Source: Pantoea sp. RIT-PI-b (GTDB lineage Bacteria; Pseudomonadota; Gammaproteobacteria; Enterobacterales; Enterobacteriaceae). Taken from it: a DNA stretch of 64,000 nt. The stretch lies in the NCBI RefSeq assembly GCF_001187905.1, contig NZ_LGIS01000016.1, forward strand, positions 96,751 to 160,750, read 5' to 3'. The notes beneath the pieces are model-generated. The model was not told the DNA's origin. It ran no database searches and saw only the letters and a list, made by a program, of their open reading frames with translations. The position numbers and the translations under genes were made by a program. Each line of letters opens with the position of its first letter. Within the stretch, counting starts at the first letter, position 1. Below are positions 9,621-21,611 of the stretch, one piece after another.

Positions 9621-10796
9621 ATGCTGACTATTTCTAAAAAGTGGCTTTTAGCCGCACTCGCTGCTGTCATTCTCCTGCTACTGATCTGGCATTTCTCTGG
9701 GTCGCGCAATAAACCGAATACCGTCGTCACCGCCGTGGTGCGCCAGGGCGATATCGAAAACGTCATTGCTGCAACCGGCAAAATGGACGCGGTTGAGCGC
9801 GTCAATGTCGGCGCGCAGGTTTCTGGTCAGGTAAAAAAGCTCTATATCAAGACGGGCGATAACGTTACTAAAGGCCAGCTGATCGCCGAGATAGACGATC
9901 AGCCGCAGCGCAGCGATTTGCGCAATGCGCAGGCGGCACTCAGCGTGGCGCAAGCTGATTTAGCGACGCGAGAAGCCACGCTGTTACGGCAGGACGCACA
10001 ATTCAAACGTCTGCAACAGATGATTAAAACCAATGCGGTATCTCGCCAGGATTTTGATCAAGCGGCGGAAGCCTGGAGCATTGCGCAGGCGGAGCTGACG
10101 GCGCAGAAAGCGCGCGTAATTCAGGCGCAAATTGAGGTTGATAAGAAGCAGCTCGATCTCGGCTATACGCGCATCATGGCGCCGATGGATGGCACCGTGG
10201 TCGCTATTGTCACCAGGCAAGGTCAGACGGTTAATGCGGTACAAACCGCGCCAACAATCGCCAAACTGGCGCAGCTGGGCACCATGACCATCAAAGTGCA
10301 AATCTCCGAGGCGGATATCAATAATGTGCAGCCCGGGCAAAAGGCGTGGTTCACCACCTTCTCGAATCCAGACAAACGCTATAACGCCACGCTGCGCAGT
10401 CTCGAACTGGCTCCCGAATCGGTGATGAAAGATGATGCGCTGATGGGCAATAGCGAAAGCACGCCGAGCAGCAGCACCAACGCCGCAGTCTATTACAACG
10501 CCCTGCTTGATGTGCCCAACCCGGACAATGCGCTGCGCATCTCCATGACCGCGCAGGTCAACCTGCTGCGTGATGCAGCGAAAAACACTTTGCTGGTGCC
10601 GGTGCAGGCGATGAAGAGAGATGCCGATGGCAAAACCTACGTCGAAATCCCGGACCAGGATAACAAACCGGTGAAACGCACCATCACCACCGGCATTTCC
10701 GACAGCGTGGACATTCAGGTGTTGAGCGGCTTAAAAGCCGGGGAAAAAGTGATCCTTGCCACCCAGACCGCAGGCGCTGACAAGGTGCTAATGTGA
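9621..10796 (+). CDS. macA: MacA-type membrane fusion protein (periplasmic adaptor)
   Basis: This 391-residue protein has one N-terminal transmembrane helix (LLAALAAVILLLLIWHF). The barrel-sandwich/lipoyl half-motif follows (GQVSGQVKKLYIKTGDNVTKGQLIAEID), then a long alpha-helical hairpin (about 90-165), the second lipoyl half (YTRIMAPMDGTVVAI near residue 185), a beta-barrel and a membrane-proximal domain. It links the MacB ATPase to an outer-membrane channel such as TolC, which is not encoded here. It overlaps macB by four bases. Substrates of MacAB-type pumps include macrolides, enterotoxin and siderophores such as pyoverdine. A Fur-like box upstream makes siderophore export worth considering. 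Confidence 0.92.
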   Translation: MLTISKKWLLAALAAVILLLLIWHFSGSRNKPNTVVTAVVRQGDIENVIAATGKMDAVERVNVGAQVSGQVKKLYIKTGDNVTKGQLIAEIDDQPQRSDLRNAQAALSVAQADLATREATLLRQDAQFKRLQQMIKTNAVSRQDFDQAAEAWSIAQAELTAQKARVIQAQIEVDKKQLDLGYTRIMAPMDGTVVAIVTRQGQTVNAVQTAPTIAKLAQLGTMTIKVQISEADINNVQPGQKAWFTTFSNPDKRYNATLRSLELAPESVMKDDALMGNSESTPSSSTNAAVYYNALLDVPNPDNALRISMTAQVNLLRDAAKNTLLVPVQAMKRDADGKTYVEIPDQDNKPVKRTITTGISDSVDIQVLSGLKAGEKVILATQTAGADKVLM

Positions 10797-12730
10797 ATAT
10801 TATCGAACTGAAAAACATCCAGCGCAGCTATGTTAACGGTTCGCAATCCCTGCATGTGCTGAAAGACATCAATCTGAGCATCGCCAGCGGTGAGCTCGTG
10901 GCGATCATCGGCCCGTCCGGTTCGGGAAAATCCACGCTGCTGAATATTCTCGGCTGCCTGGATGCGCCGGACAGCGGCGACTATTTGATCGGCGGGCAGA
11001 ATACCGCCAGCTTGTCGCCGGATGCGCTGGCTAAAGTGCGTCGTGAGCATATTGGCTTTATCTTCCAGCGCTATCACTTGATGCCGGACCTCAGCGCGTT
11101 GAGTAACGTTGAAATCCCGGCTATCTACGCCAATCTTCAGGGCAAAGCGCGCCAGCAGCGTGCGGCAGATCTGCTGGCACGTTTAGGCTTACAGGGCCGC
11201 GAACACCACAAGCCGGGCGAACTCTCCGGCGGCCAGCAGCAGCGCGTGAGTATTGCGCGTGCGCTGATTAACGGTGCCGAAATTATCCTCGCCGATGAAC
11301 CCACCGGCGCGCTGGATTCACACTCTGGCGAGGAAGTGCTGCGCGTCCTGCACGATCTCAATCGCGAAGGTCATACGGTGATCATCGTGACGCACGACAT
11401 GAAAGTGGCGCAGCACGCCGATCGTATTATTGAGATTCAGGATGGCGAGATTTTTGCCGATAGCGGCCGCAAACAGGATGACGCGCGCGCGCGTTACGTC
11501 CCTGCATCCCGCAAAAGTCACAGCAAACTGCGCGGATTGATTGACCGCTTACGCGAATCGTTGCGCATGGCGCTGAATGCCATGAACGCCCATCGGCTGC
11601 GTACCGCATTAACCATGACCGGCATTATTTTTGGCATTGCAGCGGTGGTGACGGTGGTGGCGCTCGGCCAGGGCGCGCGGCAAAAAACCCTCGAGAGCAT
11701 TTCCGGGCTCGGCACCAACGTGGTGTCGGTGTATGCCGGCGGTGATTTCGTTGAGGATGAGGCGCATCCGGTGCTAACGCTGGTGATGGCGGATGCGGAA
11801 GTGATCGCGCGTCAGCAGTTTGTCGCCGCGGTAAGCCCGGAGATGATCGCCAGCCAGCCGATTCGCTATCTCTCCAACTCGTCGAAAACCTCGGTGTACG
11901 GCGTCGGCAAAGACTACTTCCAGATTCAGGGCATTAAGCTGCTGGAAGGCAGCAACTTCAGCGACGAACGGCATGCGCGCCAGGAGATCATCATTGATAC
12001 CAACACGCGCAATAAGCTGTTTGGCGAACAGGCTGAAAGTCCGGTTGGCAAGATGATCGTGCTGGGGTCGGTGCCAGTGCGCGTGATTGGCGTGGCGGAT
12101 AATAATGATGGCATGTCGCCTAATCGCCTTAGCGTATGGCTGCCATGGAGCACCGTGATGTATCGCATCAGCGGACAAACCGCGCTCACCAGCATCAGCA
12201 TTAAGTTAAAAGAGGATGTGGTCAGCGGCCCGGCTGTCGAATCGCTGACGCAACTGCTGACGGCACGTCACGGCACCAAAGATTTCCTGATGTTCAACCG
12301 CGACAAATATCGCAAAGCCATCGAGGATGCGGCGGCAACGCTTACCTTGTTAATTCTGCTGGTGGCCTCGATTGCGTTGATGATCGGCAGCATTGGCGTA
12401 ATGAATATTATGCTGGTGTCGGTAACGGAGCGTACCCATGAAATCGGCGTGCGCATGGCGGTGGGCGCGCGACGCGGCGATATCATGCAGCAGTTTATGA
12501 TTGAAGCGGTGTTGGTGTGTTTAGTCGGCGGATCGCTCGGCGTGGCGCTGGCGTTGGTGATTGGCCCTATCATCAGCTTGCTGGCAGGTGGCATGATCAC
12601 CGCGATATTCTCGTGGCAATCAGCGGGTGCAGCGTTTGCCTGTTCCACTATCATCGGCATGATTTTTGGCTATCTGCCCGCCCGCAAAGCCGCGCGGATG
12701 GATCCGGTCGCGGCGTTAGCGAGCGAGTGA
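10793..12730 (+). CDS. macB: MacB-type ABC exporter (ATPase-permease fusion)
   Basis: This 645-residue protein starts at GTG 10793, overlapping the macA stop (ATGTGA). Residues 1-225 are the ABC domain, with Walker A GPSGSGKST, signature LSGGQQQR, Walker B IILADEPTGALD and H-loop VTHD. After a linker, four transmembrane helices follow the MacB pattern: one at about 275-295 (TALTMTGIIFGIAAVVTVVAL), a large periplasmic domain, then three near the C terminus (LLILLVASIALMIGSIGVMN; VCLVGGSLGVALALVIG; ACSTIIGMIFGYLPARKAA). The LPARKAARMDPVAAL ending is diagnostic. It is a type VII mechanotransmission exporter working with MacA and a TolC-like channel. Confidence 0.95.
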   Translation: MNIIELKNIQRSYVNGSQSLHVLKDINLSIASGELVAIIGPSGSGKSTLLNILGCLDAPDSGDYLIGGQNTASLSPDALAKVRREHIGFIFQRYHLMPDLSALSNVEIPAIYANLQGKARQQRAADLLARLGLQGREHHKPGELSGGQQQRVSIARALINGAEIILADEPTGALDSHSGEEVLRVLHDLNREGHTVIIVTHDMKVAQHADRIIEIQDGEIFADSGRKQDDARARYVPASRKSHSKLRGLIDRLRESLRMALNAMNAHRLRTALTMTGIIFGIAAVVTVVALGQGARQKTLESISGLGTNVVSVYAGGDFVEDEAHPVLTLVMADAEVIARQQFVAAVSPEMIASQPIRYLSNSSKTSVYGVGKDYFQIQGIKLLEGSNFSDERHARQEIIIDTNTRNKLFGEQAESPVGKMIVLGSVPVRVIGVADNNDGMSPNRLSVWLPWSTVMYRISGQTALTSISIKLKEDVVSGPAVESLTQLLTARHGTKDFLMFNRDKYRKAIEDAAATLTLLILLVASIALMIGSIGVMNIMLVSVTERTHEIGVRMAVGARRGDIMQQFMIEAVLVCLVGGSLGVALALVIGPIISLLAGGMITAIFSWQSAGAAFACSTIIGMIFGYLPARKAARMDPVAALASE

Positions 12731-12738
12731 TTTGAAAC

Positions 12739-12792
12739 GGTGCGCATAAATGCGCACCCTGCAAGTTCGTAGGGTCGCCATTCATGGCGACC
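12739..12792. repeat. Two REP-like palindromes downstream of macB
   Basis: GGTGCGCATAAATGCGCACC at 12739-12758 and GGTCGCCATTCATGGCGACC at 12773-12792 are both perfect 8-bp hairpins with 4-base loops. They belong to two palindrome families found repeatedly in this window. The second type also forms the ends of the 373-bp repeat. Confidence 0.75.
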
Positions 12793-12806
12793 GTCAAGCA
12801 TATAAC

Positions 12807-13634
12807 TCAGATCAGCATCGGCAAGGTTGCGCTGGCCGTTTGCTGGCTGGCCGCCAGGTAACGCGCATCGTGCGTCATTAATTCATTAATCAACACTTCT
12901 ACCAGCATCATCGCGCCCACTTTGCCGCTCAACGCGCCCGCGTTGAATGGCCCTTCCGGACGCGCCGCCACCAGCAACATATCGGCTAAATTGCCCATCG
13001 GGCTGCGCAGCGTATTACTCAGCATCAGCACGCGCGCATGCTGCTTTTTCGCCACTTTCACCACGTGCATCACATCCTTCGTCGAGCCAGATGCCGAGAT
13101 AGCGATGACCAAATCGCCCTCTTGCAGCGTCGAAGCATTCATCGCCGCGCGGTGCATGTCACCAAATAATTGCGCCGATTTTCCCAGGCGCAAAAGACGA
13201 TAATGCAGATATTCACCGGTAATCGCGCTGGCCGCCACGCCATAAATCTGGATGGTTTTGGCCTGATGCAGCGCCTCCACCGCATGCTGCAGCACCTCGC
13301 GGTTGATGAATTTTCCGGTATCACGCAGCGCCTGCACCGTCTCCTCAACCAGCATATCGATGCTGTCACCGCTGGCCATCGCTGCGGGCTGATTGTGCTG
13401 CACATCCAGCGCCAGCGCCATTTTGAATTCGGTATAGCCCTTGCAGCCCAGATGACGGCACAAACGCGTCACGCTGGCTTCACTGGTTTCCGTTTCGCGC
13501 GCCAGCTCGGTAATGGTGAGATACAACACTTTTTGCGCATCGGTGAGAATAAAATCGCCCAACTTTTGCAGCGTTGGGCTATAGCCCGGCAACGCCTGGC
13601 GCAGGTGTAGCAAGATGTTTTCATTGTCCGTCAC
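12807..13634 (-). CDS. MurR/RpiR family regulator of the EIICB-nanE operon
   Basis: This 275-residue protein is called from GTG 13634, which has AGGAAG six bases upstream. A longer frame to ATG 13658 lacks a good site. The N-terminal RpiR helix-turn-helix (LTITELARETETSEASVTRLCRHLG) is followed by a SIS domain (QIYGVAASAITGEY near 125-138; VIAISASGSTKDV near 175-187). The gene is divergent from the PTS-nanE operon. The intergenic region carries a perfect 9-bp-armed palindrome and a CRP-like site. The ligand is probably an amino-sugar phosphate such as ManNAc-6-P or GlcNAc-6-P. Confidence 0.88.
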   Translation of the reverse strand: MTDNENILLHLRQALPGYSPTLQKLGDFILTDAQKVLYLTITELARETETSEASVTRLCRHLGCKGYTEFKMALALDVQHNQPAAMASGDSIDMLVEETVQALRDTGKFINREVLQHAVEALHQAKTIQIYGVAASAITGEYLHYRLLRLGKSAQLFGDMHRAAMNASTLQEGDLVIAISASGSTKDVMHVVKVAKKQHARVLMLSNTLRSPMGNLADMLLVAARPEGPFNAGALSGKVGAMMLVEVLINELMTHDARYLAASQQTASATLPMLI

Positions 13635-13691
13635 GGCTACCTTCCTTCTACACGTCATTTATGCGGCACAGTGTGCAGCAGATTAGGGCAT

Positions 13692-13709
13692 AAGTGAAAG
13701 CTATCACAA
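13692..13709 (+). promoter_or_regulatory. CRP-like site between RpiR gene and EIICB operon
   Basis: AAGTGAAAGCTATCACAA matches the CRP half-site pattern GTGA-N6-TCAC with both outer A/T positions good. It lies about 80-97 bases before the EIICB start, suitable for class I activation. Confidence 0.55.
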
Positions 13710-13741
13710 TAATGATGGAAATTTTCAACCGATGAATTAGA

Positions 13742-13765
13742 TTGTGGTAATAATTTTTACCACAA
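13742..13765. promoter_or_regulatory. RpiR operator palindrome
   Basis: TTGTGGTAA at 13742-13750 and TTACCACAA at 13757-13765 are perfect inverted arms separated by six bases. The palindrome sits 23 bases before the EIICB ATG, within the likely promoter, and is the best candidate operator for the divergently encoded RpiR protein. Confidence 0.7.
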
Positions 13766-13788
13766 GCATACTTCAGGGATAAAAATTT

Positions 13789-15344
<1,556 letters not shown>

Positions 15345-15348
<4 letters not shown>

Positions 15349-16037
15349 AAGCACCGATGCTGGTACAGATTAAAGGAAAACTGGTGGTTTCGTGTCAGGC
15401 TCTGGAAGATGAGCCGCTACACAGCCCTTTTATTATGTCGCGCATGGCATTAGCCGCGATGGAAGGTGGCGCAGCGGCGATTCGCGCCAACAGCCTGATC
15501 GACGTGCAGCAGATTATGCAAACCGTGGATCTGCCGATTATCGCCATCATCAAACGCGATTATCCCGGCAGCGATGTCTACATCACCGCCACCTTACGCG
15601 AAGTGGATGAGTTGATGGTTGCCAATCCAGCGATGATGGCGCTGGATGCCACGCTGCATGCACGCCCCGGCGAGTTGCAGCTGCCAGAATTGGTGGCGGC
15701 GATTCGTCAGCGCTATCCGCAGTTACTGTTGATGGCCGACATTGCGACGGTAGAAGAGGCGCGTCAGGCCTCGCAGCTAGGCTTTGATTGTATCGGCACC
15801 ACGCTGCACGGTTACACCGAGGAAACACAAGGCTGTTATTTGGCGGCCGATGATTGCCGTTTCCTGCGCGAGGTGCTGGCAGCGGTAACCGTGCCGGTGA
15901 TTGCCGAGGGGAATGTTGAATCACCAGAAATGGCGGCGCATTGCCTGGCGTTGGGCGCGCACGCGGTGGTGGTGGGCGGCGCGATTACCCGCCCACAGCA
16001 GATTACCCGCCGCTTTGTGAATGCCATCAGTGAATAA
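15345..16037 (+). CDS. nanE: N-acetylmannosamine-6-phosphate 2-epimerase
   Basis: This 230-residue TIM-barrel enzyme should convert ManNAc-6-P to GlcNAc-6-P. Family motifs are [14 protein letters not shown] at the N terminus, AAAIRANS near 47, [13 protein letters not shown] with the catalytic Lys (residue about 67), [12 protein letters not shown] near 130, [23 protein letters not shown] and [12 protein letters not shown]. It overlaps the EIICB gene by four bases, so uptake and epimerisation are coupled. Neither nanA, nanK nor nagBA is in this window; the product would feed a NagA/NagB route encoded elsewhere. Confidence 0.9.
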
Positions 16038-16041
16038 CCAT

Positions 16042-16065
16042 AAGGTGCCCATCACTGGGCACCTT
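16042..16065. terminator. Hairpin between convergent nanE and betT
   Basis: AAGGTGCCCA and TGGGCACCTT are perfect 10-bp arms around TCAC. It lies in the 34-base gap between convergent stops and may end both transcripts. Confidence 0.6.
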
Positions 16066-16071
16066 AACGGG

Positions 16072-17646
16072 TTACTGCGTGGTTTTCTCATTCACCACGG
16101 CGGCAACTTCAGACGGTGCCATCTGATTTAGATCTTTATACAGACTTGCCATATACAGCACGATAACAAGTGAGAAAGGCAATCCACACAGCACTACCGC
16201 GGTTTGCATCGCACTGAAGCTGCCCGCATACAGTAAACCGGCACACACCAACGTGGTGACGCATGCCCAGAAGATACGCAGCCATGCCGGTGCATCGTCG
16301 CTCACGCCGCCGCCTTTGCTTGATAGATTGGCAATCATCAGCGTGCCGGAATCCACTGGCGTCAGGAACAGCACGAAGCTGATGAGGATGGTGAATCCGG
16401 CGACCAACTGGGTAAACGGCAGATACTCAAACAGTTTGAACACGGCCATCGGCGGATCGCTCAGCGCCACCTGGCCAAGAATGGCATGACCGCCCTCCAG
16501 CACCAGACTGATCGCAGTATTACCAAACAGCGACAGCCATGCGAGAGTAAAGCCGAGCGGAATCAACAGCACACCGAAGATCAATTCGCGAATCGTACGG
16601 CCTTTGGAAATACGCGCGATGAACAGACCAACAAAGGGCGCCCAGGCAACCCACCACGCCCAGTAGAACAGCGTCCAGGCGCCCTGCCACTGGCGCGCTT
16701 TACCATACAGGTAGAGATTGAAGCTCTTGCCGACAATCGAAGTCAGATAATCGCCGACGTTTTGCATCATGCCGTTGACCAACGTCATCGTCGGTCCGGC
16801 AACGAACACAAACAGCAACAGCAGGCAAAGAAAACCGACGTTGATGTTGGATAACATCGCAATCCCTTTCTCTACTCCGGTCACTGCCGCCAGCGTCGCC
16901 ACGACCATCATCAGCACGATTAATATCATCAACACGTTAGTGTTTTGCGGAATGTGGAAGAGATAGTTGAGGCCGGAGTTCACCAGCAGCGCGCCGATGC
17001 CGAGGTTGGTCACCATCGAGATCACCGTCACCAGGATGCCAAAGCTATCAACCAAATGCCCAATCCAGCCATGAATCCGCTTACCAAACAGCGGATAGAG
17101 CGCGGAACGCAAGGCGAGCGGTAGATCGCGGCGATAGGCAAACCACGCCAGCGCCGTGGCGATTAAGGCGTATAGCGCCCAGCCATGCAGGCCCCAATGT
17201 AAGAAGGTAATCGCCATCGCCTGACGCGCCGCTTCAACCGTTCCACCTTGACCTTCCGGCGGTTGCAGGAAATGGTCGAGCGGTTCATAAGCACCGTAAT
17301 AGACCAGCGCGATACCAATGCCCGCCGAGAACAGCATGGCGACCCACGAGGCATAGCCAAACTGCGGTTTTTCATCGTCATGGCCGAGTTTGAGTTGACC
17401 AAAGCGGGATAACGCCAGCCAGAAAACAAACACCATACACACCACCATTAGCAGCATGTAATACCAGCCAAACATATCCGCCACCCAGAGTTGGGCGTGG
17501 TTTAGCCATTTCTGACTCGCCGAGGGATACAGCACGATCATAAAGGCCAGCACCAGAATCACGCTGGCTGAACTCAGAAACACCGCGAAGTTAACGCGGA
17601 TTGGTTCTTCTTCTACTTTGATGGGGCTATGACTCTTCACTGTCAT
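16072..17646 (-). CDS. betT: BCCT family choline transporter
   Basis: This 524-residue protein starts at ATG 17646, with AGGAAGA seven bases before it. It has the 12 transmembrane helices of betaine/choline/carnitine transporters. Diagnostic motifs are MLFSAGIGIALVYYGAYEP (near 100-118), FLHWGLHGWALYA, and the signature FYWAWWVAWAPFVGLFIARISKGRT-type segment near 345-370, with its Trp-rich substrate box. E. coli BetT has a long C-terminal cytoplasmic extension that is missing here. It is divergent from betIBA across a BetI-type palindrome, so choline is the expected substrate. Confidence 0.88.
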   Translation of the reverse strand: MTVKSHSPIKVEEEPIRVNFAVFLSSASVILVLAFMIVLYPSASQKWLNHAQLWVADMFGWYYMLLMVVCMVFVFWLALSRFGQLKLGHDDEKPQFGYASWVAMLFSAGIGIALVYYGAYEPLDHFLQPPEGQGGTVEAARQAMAITFLHWGLHGWALYALIATALAWFAYRRDLPLALRSALYPLFGKRIHGWIGHLVDSFGILVTVISMVTNLGIGALLVNSGLNYLFHIPQNTNVLMILIVLMMVVATLAAVTGVEKGIAMLSNINVGFLCLLLLFVFVAGPTMTLVNGMMQNVGDYLTSIVGKSFNLYLYGKARQWQGAWTLFYWAWWVAWAPFVGLFIARISKGRTIRELIFGVLLIPLGFTLAWLSLFGNTAISLVLEGGHAILGQVALSDPPMAVFKLFEYLPFTQLVAGFTILISFVLFLTPVDSGTLMIANLSSKGGGVSDDAPAWLRIFWACVTTLVCAGLLYAGSFSAMQTAVVLCGLPFSLVIVLYMASLYKDLNQMAPSEVAAVVNEKTTQ

Positions 17647-17742
17647 GGTTCTCTTCCTGGTACAGGTAAACAGCGGTTCCGGATGGCAACATATAGTTAA
17701 CATTCGACCACATTTATTTGACATTTATGCAGCATAAAGTAC

Positions 17743-17764
17743 ATTGATTGAACGTTCAATCAAT
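17743..17764. promoter_or_regulatory. BetI operator palindrome
   Basis: ATTGATTGAAC followed directly by GTTCAATCAAT makes a 22-base perfect palindrome with no spacer, between divergent betT and betI. ATTGAAnnTTCAAT-type sequences are the known style of BetI and related TetR operators, so choline-responsive repression of both directions is expected. Confidence 0.75.
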
Positions 17765-17802
17765 CAATAAACATTCCAATAAAAACAAGCGGAGTCTTGA
17801 CG

Positions 17803-18396
17803 GTGCGCAAAGAAATTCCCGAAAAACGCAAAGAGCAGCTGATTAACGCCGCATTTGAAACCATCGGCGACATAGGGCTGGCGGGAATCACCCTGTCGCA
17901 GGTGGCCAGGGAGGCCGGCATGTCTACCGGTATCGTCAGTCATTACTTCGGTGACAAAGAGGGATTGTTAAACGCCACCATGCGCAAGATCCTGCGCGAT
18001 CTGCGCGATGGCATTGCGGAATGCCGGGCCAACGCCCCCAGGCAAGATGTTCGCGCGCAGCTTTTTGCCATCATCGATGCCAACTTCCATCCCAGCCAAA
18101 CCAGCGCCAATTCAATGCGCGCCTGGCTCGACTTTTGGGCCGCGAGTATGCACAACAGCGAACTGCGCCGCCTGCAACGCCTTAACGATCGGCGTCTTTA
18201 CTCGAATATTTGCTGGCAGTTTCGCCAGGTGATGTCGCCAGAGCTGGCGCGCAAATCGGCACGTGGACTGGCGGCGTTGATTGATGGCCTGTGGCTGCGC
18301 GGCAGTCTGACCGGAAAGGATTTTGATGTAGAGCAGGCATGTTCGATCGCCCGCGACTATGTCGAGGAAAAACTGGCAATGCTGCCAGTTGCGTAA
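17803..18396 (+). CDS. betI: BetI, choline-responsive TetR-family repressor
   Basis: The 197-residue protein is read from GTG 17803, which is eight bases after GGAG; TTG 17797 is also in frame but only two bases after it. The TetR helix-turn-helix ([28 protein letters not shown]) is nearly the BetI consensus. The ligand domain has [17 protein letters not shown] and [16 protein letters not shown], matching E. coli BetI. It heads the betI-betB-betA operon and is divergent from betT. In E. coli, BetI releases DNA on choline binding. Confidence 0.93.
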   Translation: MRKEIPEKRKEQLINAAFETIGDIGLAGITLSQVAREAGMSTGIVSHYFGDKEGLLNATMRKILRDLRDGIAECRANAPRQDVRAQLFAIIDANFHPSQTSANSMRAWLDFWAASMHNSELRRLQRLNDRRLYSNICWQFRQVMSPELARKSARGLAALIDGLWLRGSLTGKDFDVEQACSIARDYVEEKLAMLPVA

Positions 18397-18428
18397 CAAA
18401 AGAGCCAAAAGCTAAGGAACAGACAAGA

Positions 18429-19901
18429 ATGGCAAAGTATCCCCTACAACAACTCTACATTGATGGTCAGTTGACCGATGCCAGTGGCAAAGAGACGTTT
18501 GAAACCATCAACCCCGCCAACGGCGAGGTGCTGGCACAGGTACAACGTGCCACGCAAGCCGACGTCGAACGTGCGGTAGCCAGTGCTGAGCGCGGCCAGC
18601 GTATCTGGGCGGCAATGACCGCCACCGAGCGCTCGCGCATTCTGCTGCGAGCCGTTGCTATCCTGCGTGAACGCAATGACGAGCTGGCGGAGCTGGAAAC
18701 CCTCGATACCGGCAAACCCTACTCTGAAACCTCCGCCGTGGATATCGTCACCGGCGCCGATGTGCTGGAGTATTACGCCGGACTGGCGACCATCATCGAG
18801 GGTGAACAGTATCCACTGCGCGACACCAGCTTCTTCTATACACGTCGTGAGCCGCTGGGCGTAACGGCGGGTATCGGCGCGTGGAACTATCCGATTCAGA
18901 TCGCGCTGTGGAAATCTGCACCGGCGCTGGCTGCCGGCAACGCAATGGTCTTCAAGCCAAGCGAAGTCACGCCGCTCAGCGTGTTGAAACTGGCCGAAAT
19001 TTACACCGAAGCCGGCCTGCCAGACGGCGTATTTAACGTGGTACAAGGCGCCGGACGTGAAGTGGGCCAATGGCTGACCGAACATCCGCGCATTGCGAAG
19101 ATCTCGTTCACGGGCGGCATCGAAACCGGCAAAAAAGTGATGGCGAGTGCGGCAGGATCAACGCTTAAAGACGTGACCATGGAGCTGGGCGGCAAATCCC
19201 CGCTGCTGATTTTACCGGATGCCGATATTGAGCAAGCCGCAGATATCGCCATGATGGCGAACTTCTACAGCTCCGGCCAGGTGTGCACCAACGGTACACG
19301 CGTCTTCGTGCATCGTTCGCAAAAAACGGCGCTGGAACAAGCGCTGCTGGTGCGCGCTCAACGTATCCGTCTCGGTCAGCCAATGGATGCCGATACAAAT
19401 TTTGGTCCGCTGGTGAGCTTCGCGCATATGGAAAATGTCCTGCGCTACATCGAACTCGGTAAGCAGGAAGGCGCTAACGTCCTGATTGGCGGTGCGCGCG
19501 AAACGCAGGGTGCCTACGCGCAAGGCGCATGGGTACAGCCGACCATTTTCACCGATTGCGAAGATCATCACACCATCGTCAAAGAGGAGATCTTTGGCCC
19601 GGTGATGAGCATCCTGACCTATGACGACCAAGAGGAAGTGATTCGCCGCGCGAATGATACGCACTTTGGCCTGGCGGCGGGTGTGGTAACCCGAGATCTG
19701 GCCACCGCACACCGCGTGATCCACCGCCTTGAAGCGGGCATCTGCTGGATCAATAGCTGGGGCGAATCACCGGCGCAAATGCCGGTTGGCGGTTATAAGC
19801 AATCCGGTGTTGGCCGCGAAAACGGTATTTCAACCCTTGCCCATTACACCCGTATCAAATCTATCCAGGTTGAACTGAACCCGTTCAGCTCCGTGTTTTA
19901 A
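18429..19901 (+). CDS. betB: Betaine aldehyde dehydrogenase
   Basis: This 490-residue NAD(P)-dependent enzyme oxidises betaine aldehyde to glycine betaine. It shows the aldehyde dehydrogenase motifs: the PWNYP-type cofactor site [13 protein letters not shown] near 149, [21 protein letters not shown] (nucleotide loop), [13 protein letters not shown] with the general-base Glu near 252, and [14 protein letters not shown] with the catalytic Cys near 286. ATG 18429 follows AAGGA at 18413-18417. It lies 32 bases after betI and 12 bases before betA. Confidence 0.95.
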   Translation: MAKYPLQQLYIDGQLTDASGKETFETINPANGEVLAQVQRATQADVERAVASAERGQRIWAAMTATERSRILLRAVAILRERNDELAELETLDTGKPYSETSAVDIVTGADVLEYYAGLATIIEGEQYPLRDTSFFYTRREPLGVTAGIGAWNYPIQIALWKSAPALAAGNAMVFKPSEVTPLSVLKLAEIYTEAGLPDGVFNVVQGAGREVGQWLTEHPRIAKISFTGGIETGKKVMASAAGSTLKDVTMELGGKSPLLILPDADIEQAADIAMMANFYSSGQVCTNGTRVFVHRSQKTALEQALLVRAQRIRLGQPMDADTNFGPLVSFAHMENVLRYIELGKQEGANVLIGGARETQGAYAQGAWVQPTIFTDCEDHHTIVKEEIFGPVMSILTYDDQEEVIRRANDTHFGLAAGVVTRDLATAHRVIHRLEAGICWINSWGESPAQMPVGGYKQSGVGRENGISTLAHYTRIKSIQVELNPFSSVF

Positions 19902-19913
19902 TCGAAGGAACGC

Positions 19914-21596
19914 ATGATGAGCATCACCAGGGAGTATGACTACATTATTATTGGTGCCGGTTCAGCCGGTAACGTGCTGGCCACGCGCCTGACCGAGGAC
20001 GCGAACGTCAGCGTGCTGTTATTAGAGGCCGGTGGCCCGGATTACCGTCAGGATTTCCGCACGCAAATGCCTGCGGCCCTCGCCTTCCCTTTGCAGGGAC
20101 GCCGCTATAACTGGGCGTATCAGACCGATCCTGAACCGCATATGAATAATCGTCGCATGGAGTGCGGACGCGGCAAAGGACTTGGCGGTTCGTCGCTGAT
20201 CAACGGCATGTGCTACATCCGTGGCAATGCAATGGATTACGATAACTGGGCGAAGCAACCGGGTCTGGAAAACTGGAGCTATCTCGACTGCCTGCCCTAC
20301 TTCAAAGCCGCAGAGCGCCGCGATATTGGTGGCAATGATTATCATGGCGATTGTGGCCCTGTAAGCGTAACCACCCCTAAATCCGACAATAACGTGCTGT
20401 TCCACGCGATGGTGGAAGCCGGCGTGCAGGCGGGCTATCCGCGTACCGATGATCTGAACGGTTATCAGCAGGAAGGGTTTGGTCCGATGGACAGAACGGT
20501 GACGCCGAAAGGCCGTCGCGCCAGTACTGCGCGCGGCTATCTCGATCAGGCCCGTTCACGTCCCAACCTGACGATAGAAGTGCACGCGCTGACCGACCGC
20601 ATTGTGTTTGATAACAAGCGCGCCTGTGGCGTCAAATGGCTGCAAAAAGAGGTGCCGCATGAGGCGCGTGCGCGTCGTGAAGTGCTGCTGTGCGCGGGAG
20701 CGATCGCCTCACCTCAGGTGTTGCAGCGTTCGGGCGTAGGTCCAGCGGACTTATTGAAAAGTCTGGATATTCCGTTGGTTCACCACCTGCCGGGCGTGGG
20801 CGCCAACCTGCAGGATCACCTGGAAATGTATCTGCAATATGAGTGTAAGCAGCCGGTTTCACTGGCGCCTGCGCTTAAACTGCACAATCAACCTGCGATT
20901 GGTGCCGAATGGCTATTTAATGGCAGCGGTATCGGTGCCAGTAATCAGTTTGAAGCGGGTGGATTTATTCGTTCTGACGAAGAGTTCGAGTGGCCGAATA
21001 TTCAATATCACTTCCTGCCGGTAGCGATTAATTACAACGGCTCGAACCCGATTAAAACGCACAGCTTCCAGGCGCACGTCGGTTCAATGCGATCGCCCAG
21101 CCGTGGACGCGTTCACGTCACGTCGAAAGATCCTAACGCGCATCCGAGCATCTTGTTCAACTACATGTCGGACGATCAGGATTGGCGTGAATTCCGCGCA
21201 GCGATTCGTCTTACCCGTGAAATTATCGCTCAGCGTGCCCTGGATCCGTTCCGTGGCCGCGAGATATCGCCGGGTTTGGCGGTACAAAGTGACGAAGAGC
21301 TGGATAAATTCGTGCGCGAACACGCAGAAACCGCTTATCACCCGTCGTGCTCGAATGCCATGGGCTATCACGACATGGCCGTGGTGGGTAATGACGGTAA
21401 AGTGCATGGCGTTGAAGCTCTGCGCGTGGTGGATGCCTCGATCATGCCGCAAATCACTACCGGTAACTTAAACGCGCCGACCATAATGATCGCCGAAAAA
21501 ATTGCCGATATGATTCGTGGTCGTCCTGCTTTACCGCGCGTAACAGTGCCTTACTACGTTGCCAATGGCGCGCCGGTGCGCTGCCAGCCGCAGTAA
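19914..21596 (+). CDS. betA: Choline dehydrogenase (GMC oxidoreductase)
   Basis: This 560-residue FAD enzyme oxidises choline to betaine aldehyde at the inner membrane. The N-terminal Rossmann fold [17 protein letters not shown] binds FAD. GMC signature 1 is [20 protein letters not shown] (about 80-100) and signature 2 is [17 protein letters not shown] near 262. The catalytic His region is HPSCSNAMG near 477, and the end block is [23 protein letters not shown]. An ATGATG start follows GAAGGA. A strong terminator follows the gene. Confidence 0.95.
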   Translation: MMSITREYDYIIIGAGSAGNVLATRLTEDANVSVLLLEAGGPDYRQDFRTQMPAALAFPLQGRRYNWAYQTDPEPHMNNRRMECGRGKGLGGSSLINGMCYIRGNAMDYDNWAKQPGLENWSYLDCLPYFKAAERRDIGGNDYHGDCGPVSVTTPKSDNNVLFHAMVEAGVQAGYPRTDDLNGYQQEGFGPMDRTVTPKGRRASTARGYLDQARSRPNLTIEVHALTDRIVFDNKRACGVKWLQKEVPHEARARREVLLCAGAIASPQVLQRSGVGPADLLKSLDIPLVHHLPGVGANLQDHLEMYLQYECKQPVSLAPALKLHNQPAIGAEWLFNGSGIGASNQFEAGGFIRSDEEFEWPNIQYHFLPVAINYNGSNPIKTHSFQAHVGSMRSPSRGRVHVTSKDPNAHPSILFNYMSDDQDWREFRAAIRLTREIIAQRALDPFRGREISPGLAVQSDEELDKFVREHAETAYHPSCSNAMGYHDMAVVGNDGKVHGVEALRVVDASIMPQITTGNLNAPTIMIAEKIADMIRGRPALPRVTVPYYVANGAPVRCQPQ

Positions 21597-21611
21597 TCAA
21601 ATCAAGCTGAA

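Noticed and set aside
17646..17724. Extended N terminus of BetT (26 residues)
   Set aside because: No ribosome-binding site there, while ATG 17646 has AGGAAGA; the extension enters the promoter region.
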